DNA of 50,464 nt. Source: an uncultured Ruminiclostridium sp. (GTDB taxonomy: Bacteria > Bacillota > Clostridia > Oscillospirales > Ruminococcaceae). A model generated the notes under the pieces. It saw only the letters and a list, made by a program, of their open reading frames with translations. It made no database searches and was not told where the DNA came from. The first letter of the stretch is position 1; every line of letters starts with the position of its first letter. Below, one piece after another: positions 34,145-41,412 of the stretch. The stretch spans positions 1-50,464 of the forward strand of contig CAKSTB010000021.1 of assembly GCA_934490165.1 (NCBI GenBank). Reading direction: 5' to 3'. A program made the translations under genes and the position numbers.

Positions 34145-34546
34145 TCAGAAATCGCTTTTTTCCCTGAAAGCGGTAACGGTATAGCCGATTTTCGGCACGA
34201 ACAGCGGAAGTATCGCTGTCACCGGGTTTATGATCTTAAAAAACATCAACGCCCCGAGAATTACGAATGTGCCGATATATCTTGCACCATAACTGCCGTT
34301 CATGGCAAGCTTTGCGGATTTTTCGGTCATTGTGACGGCTTTTTCCGCGCTCATCGCCATAAGCACGAAATTCAGTGCCGATACCGCAGTGCCGACTGCC
34401 GCACCCGTAAGCAGTGTATAGTCACCGATACCCGAAATCATCAGGATAACACTCACGATCCCGAGCAATACGAGCGCGCCGATATAATACGGCAACAGCG
34501 CCATAAATTCCTTGAACGAGGTTGTTTCGGTAATTTTCTTTTTCAT
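34145..34546 (-). CDS. atpI: ATP synthase subunit I-like protein
   Basis: 133 aa, four transmembrane segments (~17-37, 42-65, 90-107, 110-125). Size, topology and position directly before atpB fit AtpI/UncI, thought to help c-ring assembly or Mg2+/Na+ supply. Sequence identity to named members cannot be judged here. Confidence 0.75.
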   Translation of the reverse strand: MKKKITETTSFKEFMALLPYYIGALVLLGIVSVILMISGIGDYTLLTGAAVGTAVSALNFVLMAMSAEKAVTMTEKSAKLAMNGSYGARYIGTFVILGALMFFKIINPVTAILPLFVPKIGYTVTAFREKSDF

Positions 34547-34552
34547 ATTTGT

Positions 34553-34864
34553 TTAAAGTTTCCTGTCACGGCGGTTATCGTCGTAATAGTCATTGTCGCG
34601 GCGGTCGGAAAGATATTTATAGGTTTTTTTATCGTCCTTTCCGCCGTACATTTTTATAAGGTTCTTAAGATAAGTCCCCACTCCCGATATCATAGTGATT
34701 ATGCCTGCAAATACAAGCAGTATCATAACCCATGACGGAAGCGAAAGCTTGTCCACCAGTACACTGCCGCCCCATATAAAAATCAGCAGCGGAGTCAGCA
34801 CCAGAAAGCCTATCTGACTTACGACAGCATAGACCTTAAGAGGATTATCCTTTTTGTTGTTCAT
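34553..34864 (-). CDS. AtpZ/AtpI-family small membrane protein
   Basis: 103 aa. Two transmembrane helices (~13-33 and 39-60) followed by a charged tail rich in Asp/Arg/Lys (DDNRRDRKL). Two-helix AtpZ proteins lead many Na+-type atp operons. It starts 3 nt after the preceding stop and ends 6 nt before the atpI-like gene. Confidence 0.78.
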   Translation of the reverse strand: MNNKKDNPLKVYAVVSQIGFLVLTPLLIFIWGGSVLVDKLSLPSWVMILLVFAGIITMISGVGTYLKNLIKMYGGKDDKKTYKYLSDRRDNDYYDDNRRDRKL

Positions 34865-34867
34865 TTA

Positions 34868-35569
34868 TCAGTATGCCAGCTTCTGAAGCCGCCACTCGCC
34901 GTTTACCTTGAGCATATTGGCTGTGACTGCCTTTATGTCGGACGTGCCATCGCCGGAAGCGGTGCTGCTTGTGTCGGCATCAACCGAGGATGCCGCTTCT
35001 GCGGGGTTAAGCTCGACGATTATGTCGCATTCGGTATTTGACTTGGGGTGAAGCGTGAACTTGGCGTTTGACCATGTATAGTCGTAGTCAAGAGCCTTAA
35101 ATCTGCCGTTCTCGTCAACCATATTCATATCAAGACCGATACCCTTGTTGCCGTCCTCGTCTGTTTCTTCCGCATAAACAGCAACGTTGTCGCCGTTTAC
35201 GTTTGTGAGGATACGGTTTGCTTCTTTTTCAACGAATGTCGAATTGACAAGCTTTTCGATATCGGACATTGTCTTGTAGCTATCGCTCTTTACCGTGTAA
35301 TATCCGTCCTCGGGAACGTTGTTATACGGCTCTGACTGATGAGGCAGTCCGTATTGAAGATAGATCCTGAACACCTCGCAGTTGTTCTTGATAAGAGTTA
35401 CCGCGTTCATATTCATCTCTTCGTTTATCTCGTCAGAGGGAACGTAATTATACTGATTATCCTGTATCTGCTGCTGTGAGGTCTGATACAGCAGGAATAA
35501 AGTTGTTGCTATGGCAAGCACGGCTACGATTATTGTGGCAATGGTAGCCGCTGTGTTTTTCTTACTCAT
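34868..35569 (-). CDS. Membrane-anchored protein leading the atp operon, unknown
   Basis: 233 aa. One N-terminal transmembrane helix (~9-29, TIIVAVLAIATTLFLLY) and an extracytoplasmic domain of mixed structure. The region near ~190-210 is Ser/Asp/Thr-rich, and the end (MLKVNGEWRLQKLAY) resembles the last strands of a small lipoprotein/NTF2-like fold, but this is weak. ATG 35569 follows ACGGAGG; GTG 35575 is an alternative. It is the first gene after the operon promoter and lies 3 nt from the atpZ-like gene, so it is cotranscribed with ATP synthase. Confidence 0.78.
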   Translation of the reverse strand: MSKKNTAATIATIIVAVLAIATTLFLLYQTSQQQIQDNQYNYVPSDEINEEMNMNAVTLIKNNCEVFRIYLQYGLPHQSEPYNNVPEDGYYTVKSDSYKTMSDIEKLVNSTFVEKEANRILTNVNGDNVAVYAEETDEDGNKGIGLDMNMVDENGRFKALDYDYTWSNAKFTLHPKSNTECDIIVELNPAEAASSVDADTSSTASGDGTSDIKAVTANMLKVNGEWRLQKLAY

Positions 35570-35599
35570 GGACACCTCCGTAAAAGTGGTTTATACTTC

Positions 35600-35628
35600 A
35601 TTATACAACTTACTTTCAAAAATTTCAA
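35600..35628 (-). promoter_or_regulatory. Main promoter of the ATP synthase operon
   Basis: On the minus strand TTGAAA (35623-35628), a 17-bp spacer and consensus TATAAT (35600-35605), 30 bp upstream of the 233-aa gene. A second TATAAT-like box lies further upstream near 35655. Confidence 0.75.
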
Positions 35629-35711
35629 GCGGTTTTTGAGGTTTTTCGGATTATACAGATGAACTGTGATATACGATTAAATGTTAAGAAATATTAACGC
35701 AAGATGAGGGC

Positions 35712-36416
35712 TTATTTTGAGTTAGGCTTTCTGCCTGTAAGGAACGAAACGCTCCTTTCGATAGATGTGCGGACGTGTTCCATCTCTTCGCTGTGGAGCT
35801 TGCCCGCATTGCGGTAGTCAAAGCTGTTGCAGAAGTCGTTTACGTCGCTGTTGAGCTTGGTTATGTATTCCTGCATTATGGTATCCATAACCTTTACAAA
35901 CTCGGCTCTGTCGTTCTTTGCCATCTTTGTTTCACTGAGCTGTACAAGATAGTGGTAGTGCGGCATACAGAAGCATTCCTGCGACTTGAACAGGTTTTTG
36001 AACTTGCCGTCCTTGGCAAACATTGTGAATACCGTTTCAAGCATATGGTCAACGCCCCACTGTACCTTTGAGCAGACAAAGCAGGTATCGCCTACCGCGC
36101 CCGCCTTTTTAGCTTTTGCGTCTTTGGGTGCAAATAAACCTTTTTTCTCAAAAATGTTGCCTCTGAGCGCTTCAAGGTGACTGTTGAGCATAAGTCCGAG
36201 CGATAAGCGGTTGTTCTGCATCATCAGCTGCTGATAGTGCGTAAAGCAGAAGCCGAGCCTGTTAGTGTCCTGTCTTACATCGGGCTCCATCATGGCAGCC
36301 CCCATTATATATTCGCAAATATGCTCCTCGACCGTATCTCTCATACGGCAGATAGGACAGCCCTCGCGGGGCTCAAACACTTCGTTTACCGGTATCGTAA
36401 GTATGCTCTCTCTCAC
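35712..36416 (-). CDS. DUF6062-like cysteine-rich protein
   Basis: 234 aa, no membrane segment. Two similar halves each pair a CxxC with a later Cys/His motif: CPIC (20-23) with FCFTHY (~76-81), then CFVC (~131-134) with CFCMPHYHY (~168-176). This suggests two zinc-binding knuckles, as in DUF6062 proteins; function unknown. The start is GTG (36416), preceded by GAAAGGAAC. It lies upstream of, and in the same direction as, the atp operon, which has its own promoter. Confidence 0.72.
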   Translation of the reverse strand: MRESILTIPVNEVFEPREGCPICRMRDTVEEHICEYIMGAAMMEPDVRQDTNRLGFCFTHYQQLMMQNNRLSLGLMLNSHLEALRGNIFEKKGLFAPKDAKAKKAGAVGDTCFVCSKVQWGVDHMLETVFTMFAKDGKFKNLFKSQECFCMPHYHYLVQLSETKMAKNDRAEFVKVMDTIMQEYITKLNSDVNDFCNSFDYRNAGKLHSEEMEHVRTSIERSVSFLTGRKPNSK

Positions 36417-36440
36417 TTTTTTCAGTTCCTTTCAAAAAAT

Positions 36441-36465
36441 ATTATATCTGCGGAAAGCTCCGCAG
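36441..36465 (-). promoter_or_regulatory. -10 box with adjacent inverted repeat before the DUF6062 gene
   Basis: On the minus strand TATAAT (36441-36446) is preceded by a perfect inverted repeat CTGCGGA-N4-TCCGCAG (36448-36465), which fills the spacer. There is no good -35. An activator- or repressor-binding site is plausible. Confidence 0.5.
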
Positions 36466-36535
36466 GGACTTGATATTGCCGTGTCGCATTATGTGGCAGG
36501 AATGTACCGGCAAGAAAAATTTTTTCATGTCGGTC

Positions 36536-36564
36536 TTGTAATTTCCCTGTTAATATTGTATTAT
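36536..36564 (+). promoter_or_regulatory. Putative promoter of the ogg-ung genes
   Basis: TTGTAA (36536-36541), a 17-bp spacer and TATTAT (36559-36564), 73 bp upstream of the ogg ATG. Confidence 0.55.
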
Positions 36565-36637
36565 ATATAACGGAAATAATCAAGAGTAAATCGAAAAATT
36601 TTTCCATACATAAAAACAGATAACGGCAGATGATCAT

Positions 36638-37432
36638 ATGGACTACACCTTTACTTGCAAAGGATTTGATATAGGGCGCACGCTTTTCTGCGGGCAGGCT
36701 TTCCGCTGGAAAGAGCAGGACGGTAGGTTCTGCGGCATAGCCGGCGGCAGATATGCGGATATATCCGACAACGGCGACGACACTTATACCATACACGGGA
36801 TAGAAAAAGACGATATTTCTTACTGGCAGTCATACTTTGATCTTGATACAGATTATGACGCGCTGATAAAGCGGTTTTCAGAGGACGAGCATATGAAGCT
36901 TGCCTGTGAGGAAAACCCGGGTATAAGAGTGCTCAGGCAAGAGCCGTTTGAAACGCTCATCAGCTTTATAATATCGCAGAATAATAATATAAAGCGTATC
37001 ACGGGAATTATAGACAGATTGTGCGGGAGCTTCGGGGAAAAGACGGAGCACGGATATGTTTTCCCGACACTCGAAAAGCTTGTCGGCGTTACCGCTGAGG
37101 ACTTAGCCCCGCTGAGAGCAGGCTTCAGGGCGAAATATATAGTTGACGCAGTAGAAAAGCTTGACAGCGGCGAGGTTTCGCTTGACGGCATAAACGCTAT
37201 GGATACCGATACCGCAAGAGAAGAGCTCAAAAAGATAAAGGGTGTCGGAAACAAGGTCGCGGACTGCGTACTGCTTTTTGGCTACCACAAGACGGACGCT
37301 TTCCCGAGAGATGTATGGATAAAGCGTATCGAACAGAAATTATATCCGGACGGACTGCCGGAATGTATAAAGGGCAATGAGGGCCTAGCACAGCAGTTTT
37401 TGTTCGACTATGCGAGAACGCACGAGATCTGA
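36638..37432 (+). CDS. ogg: 8-oxoguanine DNA glycosylase (OGG1-like)
   Basis: 264 aa. Removes 8-oxoguanine from DNA and can nick at the abasic site. An N-terminal OGG domain (GQAFRWKEQDG) precedes the HhH-GPD domain: hairpin KKIKGVGNKVADC with catalytic lysine K206, and catalytic aspartate D225 in FPRDVW. IISQNNNIKRI is the family helix. No 4Fe-4S cysteine cluster is seen, unlike Nth/MutY. ung follows after 12 bp, forming a base-excision-repair pair. Confidence 0.92.
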   Translation: MDYTFTCKGFDIGRTLFCGQAFRWKEQDGRFCGIAGGRYADISDNGDDTYTIHGIEKDDISYWQSYFDLDTDYDALIKRFSEDEHMKLACEENPGIRVLRQEPFETLISFIISQNNNIKRITGIIDRLCGSFGEKTEHGYVFPTLEKLVGVTAEDLAPLRAGFRAKYIVDAVEKLDSGEVSLDGINAMDTDTAREELKKIKGVGNKVADCVLLFGYHKTDAFPRDVWIKRIEQKLYPDGLPECIKGNEGLAQQFLFDYARTHEI

Positions 37433-37444
37433 CGGAGATAAAAA

Positions 37445-38122
37445 ATGGTCAACATAGGCAACGAGTGGGACGAACTGCTTGCAGATCAGTTCCAAAGCGA
37501 ATATTACAAGAAGCTGAGAAAATTTCTTGTCAGCGAATACAATAACTACAGGGTATATCCGCCTGCGGACTGCATTTTCAATGCGCTGAAATATACACCG
37601 TACTCAAAGGTGAAGGCGGTGCTCCTAGGTCAGGATCCGTATCACGGCGCGGGACAGGCGCATGGACTTTGCTTTTCGGTAAAGCGCGGAGTAATGCCGC
37701 CGCCATCGCTTAAAAATATCTTTGCCGAGATACATAACGACCTTGGGATAGATTTTGATATGTCAGTGGGCGAGCTTACCGACTGGGCACGACAGGGCGT
37801 GCTTATGCTGAACACCTCGCTTACAGTCCGTGAGGGCATGGCGGGAAGTCACAGGGGCAAGGGCTGGGAGATACTCACCGACAGGATAATCGAGCTTCTG
37901 AACGAGCGCGACGTGCCTACGGCATTCATACTGTGGGGAAGCAACGCAAAGTCGAAAATGCCGCTTATTACAAATCCGAAGCACGCGGTATTCACGGCGG
38001 CGCACCCGAGCCCGCTGTCGGCATATAACGGATTTTTCGGTTGCCGCCATTTCTCAAAGGTGAATGCTTTTTTACAGCAAAACGGCATAGAACCGATCGA
38101 CTGGAGTATACACTTACCGTAA
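37445..38122 (+). CDS. ung: Uracil-DNA glycosylase, family 1
   Basis: 225 aa. Excises uracil from DNA. The water-activating motif GQDPYHG carries D64, and the leucine-loop motif HPSPLSAYNGFFGCRHF carries H187. ILWGSNAK and the C-terminal IDWSIHL are standard. Full length, cotranscribed with ogg. Confidence 0.97.
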   Translation: MVNIGNEWDELLADQFQSEYYKKLRKFLVSEYNNYRVYPPADCIFNALKYTPYSKVKAVLLGQDPYHGAGQAHGLCFSVKRGVMPPPSLKNIFAEIHNDLGIDFDMSVGELTDWARQGVLMLNTSLTVREGMAGSHRGKGWEILTDRIIELLNERDVPTAFILWGSNAKSKMPLITNPKHAVFTAAHPSPLSAYNGFFGCRHFSKVNAFLQQNGIEPIDWSIHLP

Positions 38123-38158
38123 GTAAGGATAATATAAGACGGAAGAAGGATATAGCTT

Positions 38159-38932
38159 ATGATATGCGTTACAGGCGACCTGCACGGCGATATTTCACGA
38201 TTTAAATCGCCTGTGCTGAAAAAGCTCAGACGCGGTGATGCGCTGATAATAACAGGCGACTTCGGCTGTATATGGGACGGCAGTAAAAAAGAAAAGAGTA
38301 TGCTCAAAAAGCTCGGCAAGAAGAAATATAACATACTTTTTGTCGAGGGCGTACACGAGAATTTCGATTTGCTGAACGAGTACCCCGTAGAAGAGTGGTG
38401 CGGCGGTAAGACAAGGCTCATATCCGGCAATCTGCGACAGCTGATGAGAGGTCAGTACTACACGATCGCCGAAAAGACCGTATTTGCTTTCGGCGGCGGT
38501 CAAAGCGAGGAAAACAACAGCTATCTCGAGCCGGACGAGGAGCAGAAGTGGGTAAAGGAGCTCCCGACAGATGAAGAGCTTGCCGAGGGACTGGCTAACC
38601 TTGCAACGCATAACAACACGGCGGATTTTATAATCAGCTATGAGCCGCCGGCAAGAATGATAGAATTTATCGATATTGGCATAACCAGCCGAAATCATAT
38701 AAATACATACCTCGACAAGGTGCTTGATACGGCAAAGTTCAGAATGTGGTTTTTCGGCAAAAGGCATATCAACAAGCTGATACCGCCGCGATACCGTTGC
38801 ATATTTGATGCGGTAGAGCTTGCGGACGATACAAGGCTTCCCAAGCAGAAAAAGCAGAAGCCCGAAAAGGTAAAGAAAGAAAAACCCGAAAAGAATTCAA
38901 AAAAGGATAAAAACGCAGGAGAAGAGGAATGA
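38159..38932 (+). CDS. Metallophosphoesterase-fold protein with missing metal ligands
   Basis: 257 aa. The calcineurin-like start GDLHGD (D7, H9) and GDFG (D34) are intact. The usual GNHE is GVHE (64-67), the TH before the proline pair is SY (160-161), and the terminal GHxH is GKRH (200-203). Three of the expected metal-binding positions are therefore changed, so phosphatase activity is doubtful. A Lys/Glu/Pro-rich tail (~225-257) is added and could bind nucleic acid or protein. It begins 36 bp after ung. Confidence 0.82.
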   Translation: MICVTGDLHGDISRFKSPVLKKLRRGDALIITGDFGCIWDGSKKEKSMLKKLGKKKYNILFVEGVHENFDLLNEYPVEEWCGGKTRLISGNLRQLMRGQYYTIAEKTVFAFGGGQSEENNSYLEPDEEQKWVKELPTDEELAEGLANLATHNNTADFIISYEPPARMIEFIDIGITSRNHINTYLDKVLDTAKFRMWFFGKRHINKLIPPRYRCIFDAVELADDTRLPKQKKQKPEKVKKEKPEKNSKKDKNAGEEE

Positions 38933-38986
38933 TCCTCTTTAATATAAAAAATTAAAACTCCGTATATAAGAAAGGAACTTAAGGAC

Positions 38987-39220
38987 ATGGCAGAATTTAA
39001 GTATGAGATAACACAGGAGCTCGGCGTTATAAGCGAGGGCAAGTACAACATTGAGCTTAATATGGTAAGCTGGAACGACAGAGAGCCCAAGTACGATATC
39101 CGTTCATGGGCACCCGACCACAGCAGAATGGGTAAGGGCATTTCACTCACAGAAGAAGAGATGGAGCGCCTTGTTGAGCTCTGGAATACAAGAAACGAAG
39201 AAGACAGCTTTGAAGAATAA
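38987..39220 (+). CDS. YdbC/PC4-like ssDNA-binding protein
   Basis: 77 aa. The ELNMVSWNDREPKYDIRSW block and the following MGKGISLTEEEMERLVELW fit the bacterial PC4-like YdbC family, dimeric proteins that bind single-stranded DNA. Placement behind ogg and ung fits a DNA maintenance role. GAAAGGAACTTAAGGAC precedes the ATG. Confidence 0.85.
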   Translation: MAEFKYEITQELGVISEGKYNIELNMVSWNDREPKYDIRSWAPDHSRMGKGISLTEEEMERLVELWNTRNEEDSFEE

Positions 39221-39240
39221 TATCTGAAAGGGAAACAAAA

Positions 39241-40431
39241 ATGGAAAAGTTACTCGGAATGACACCCCCTATGGGCTGGAACAGCTGGAACACGTTCACA
39301 TGGGAGATAAACGAAGAGCTTATAAAGCAGGCGGCTGACGCATTCATCGAAAACGGACTCAAAGACGCAGGCTATGAATACGTTGTAATTGACGACTGCT
39401 GGAGCGAAAAGCAGAGAAACGAAAAGGGCGAGCTTGTACCCGACCATTGGAAGTTTCCGAACGGTATCAAGCCTGTTGCGGACTATGTACACTCAAAGGG
39501 TCTTAAGTTCGGTATCTACTCATGTGCCGGCACTCACACCTGTGCAGGTCACCCCGGCAGCTTTGAGCATGAATTTCAGGACGCAGAAACATTCGCCGAA
39601 TGGGGCGTTGACTACCTCAAGTATGACTACTGCTACAAGCCCGTACATATCCCCGGCGAAATACTCTACAAGCGTATGTCGACCGCTCTCAGAAACTGCG
39701 GCAGACCTATTATGTTCTCTGCGTGCAACTGGGGCAACGACGACATCTACAAGTGGATAAGAGAGAGCGGCGCTCATCTTTTCCGTTCGACAGGCGATAT
39801 CCAGGATAACTGGGAGTCGATAAAGCGTCTTGCACTGTCACAGATGGGTAACGAGTGCTATGGCGGTTGCTTCTGCCATAATGATATAGATATGCTCGTT
39901 GTAGGTATGCACGGCGGTTCAAACAACCAGTACATAAACGGCGAGAGCGACGACCAGTTCGGCAACAAGGAAGGCAAGGGCCTTGGCGGCTGTACAGATA
40001 CAGAATACAAGACGCACTTCTCACTGTGGGCAATGATGAATTCACCCCTTATGATAGGCTGTGATATCCGTCATATGACCGACAAGACAAAGGAGATACT
40101 GACTAACAAGGAAGTGATCGCAGTAAACCAGGATATCGAGTGCAGAGGTCCTTACCGCATAAGCCAGTGGAACAACCCCGAAAACGTATTCTCTCTCATA
40201 AAGCCCCTTGCTAACGGCGACTATGCTATCGGTATGTATAACTTCAGCGATGTACCCGCAGAGATGTCTTTACAGTTCTGGGATATCGGTCTCAGCACAG
40301 CGGCAGGCAGAGGCCTTGAAATGCACGACTGCTGGGCACACGAGGATATAGGTAAATTCTCCGAGAGATATGTCACAACAATACAGCCTCACGACTGCGC
40401 AGTATATACAGCAAAGGTCGTAAAGCTTTAA
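39241..40431 (+). CDS. GH27 alpha-galactosidase
   Basis: 396 aa, no signal peptide. The N-terminus LGMTPPMGWNSWNTF and VIDDCW are GH27 hallmarks. Nucleophile D129 lies in YLKYDYC and acid/base D186 in RSTGDIQDNW. A C-terminal beta domain (~305-396) ends the protein. It acts on terminal alpha-galactose, and its GH97/GH36 alternatives are excluded by these motifs. It starts 20 bp after the YdbC-like gene, and its stop overlaps the next start (TAATG). Confidence 0.96.
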   Translation: MEKLLGMTPPMGWNSWNTFTWEINEELIKQAADAFIENGLKDAGYEYVVIDDCWSEKQRNEKGELVPDHWKFPNGIKPVADYVHSKGLKFGIYSCAGTHTCAGHPGSFEHEFQDAETFAEWGVDYLKYDYCYKPVHIPGEILYKRMSTALRNCGRPIMFSACNWGNDDIYKWIRESGAHLFRSTGDIQDNWESIKRLALSQMGNECYGGCFCHNDIDMLVVGMHGGSNNQYINGESDDQFGNKEGKGLGGCTDTEYKTHFSLWAMMNSPLMIGCDIRHMTDKTKEILTNKEVIAVNQDIECRGPYRISQWNNPENVFSLIKPLANGDYAIGMYNFSDVPAEMSLQFWDIGLSTAAGRGLEMHDCWAHEDIGKFSERYVTTIQPHDCAVYTAKVVKL

Positions 40432-40634
40432 TGTCAAACTACAAGACGTGCAAAAAGTGCGGTGCACCGCTCGGCGGCGATGATATAGCGATCTACAGAA
40501 AGCTTGTCACGCGCAACGCAGATGAGTTTTTCTGCATAGACTGTCTTGCGGAGTATTACAACACCACCCGCGAGGTAATTGAAGAACGGATAGCGTATTA
40601 CAGGAAAAGCGGAGAATGTACGCTGTTTCGTTAA
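40431..40634 (+). CDS. Small two-CxxC zinc-ribbon protein, unknown
   Basis: 67 aa. CKKC (7-10) and CIDC (35-38) probably bind one zinc ion; the C-terminal part is helical (TTREVIEERIAYYRK). The ATG shares one base with the GH27 stop, so it is translationally coupled. It has its own terminator 47 bp downstream. No named family recognised. Confidence 0.8.
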   Translation: MSNYKTCKKCGAPLGGDDIAIYRKLVTRNADEFFCIDCLAEYYNTTREVIEERIAYYRKSGECTLFR

Positions 40635-40681
40635 GGACAAAATGATATAAGATAAGGGGTTGTGACGCAACCCGGAAATGG

Positions 40682-40727
40682 AAAAGTGAGTCGAAGCGCA
40701 AAAATAGTGCGCTCGGCTCACTTTTTT
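40682..40727 (+). terminator. Terminator after the GH27/zinc-ribbon operon
   Basis: A long stem: AAAAGTGAG(T/C)CGA then GCGCA, pairing across an AAAATA loop with one bulge and one wobble, followed by TTTTTT. Confidence 0.85.
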
Positions 40728-40785
40728 GATATGTGGAGAAAGGTTGCGTTTAGTACGCTTCTGTTATACCGTTTTAGCAATTAAC

Positions 40786-41012
40786 ATTGATAGCAGGCTA
40801 CCGATAATTCTCTTTGTCGGATAGCACTTCTCGGGTTCGCTATTCTGTGCGATTTGTTTCTGTTTTTTGGCTTGGTGGAAATGGTTGGTGTTTTTGCTGT
40901 GATAGCAGGCTACCGATAGTTCTATTCGTTGGATAGCACTTCTCGGGTTCGCTATTCCATTTGATAACGTTGCTACTATGTGTGAGGGAGACAACCAAAG
41001 GGACTAGGGTGA
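40786..41012 (-). repeat. Intergenic repeat module A, copy 2 (inverted)
   Basis: Units at 40788-40853 and 40900-40957 match 343-408 and 233-298 in inverted orientation. The flank up to about 41012 (CCAAAGGGACTAGGGTGAG) also matches the segment near 185-215. The last unit lacks the terminal TGTGCGAT. It adjoins module B. Together these two repeats explain most of the 677-bp gap 40736-41412. Confidence 0.85.
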
Positions 41013-41093
41013 GGGACTTGCAGCCCCTAACCCTATCCCTTAGGTTTTCTCCCTCGCGCTCCCACTTTCCTTACTCACACCCGTACCCCGCAA

Positions 41094-41364
41094 GGGTGTT
41101 GGCGATAAGACACACAAACGACTGGGTTTTAAAAATTTGCATAAGCGGGTCGCTGACGCTCACTTAGTCCCATTTTAGTACAGATATCTCAGGATAGTAG
41201 CGTTCTTTTTAGATAGTCGGTGACAGTGCAGTTGTATCGATACACTCACGAAATTATTAACACTTTATCGGTATGGATATGTTTTCAGCGGTGTTGGCTG
41301 TATATTTATTGTTTTGACTTTTTTACAATATGTTGCATTGCAATTTCAATGAAATTTCGATAAA
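41094..41364 (+). repeat. Intergenic repeat module B, copy 1
   Basis: About 270 bp that reappears inverted at 50177-50445. Longest shared blocks are CACGAAATTATTAACA (41249-41264) and a stretch from TTTTCAGCGGTGTTGG through TATTTATTGTTTTGAC. Changes are scattered and no reading frame is preserved. Confidence 0.88.
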
Positions 41365-41366
41365 AT

Positions 41367-41408
41367 AAGAAGCTGTGATGAAATTTTTGCATTTCGTCAC
41401 AGCTTCTT
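41367..41408 (-). terminator. Terminator of the alpha/beta hydrolase gene
   Basis: An 18-bp stem (AAGAAGCTGTGATGAAAT, one G-U pair) with a 6-nt loop lies directly after the minus-strand stop codon. The minus strand continues ATTTTATC. Confidence 0.8.
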
Positions 41409-41412
41409 TTCC

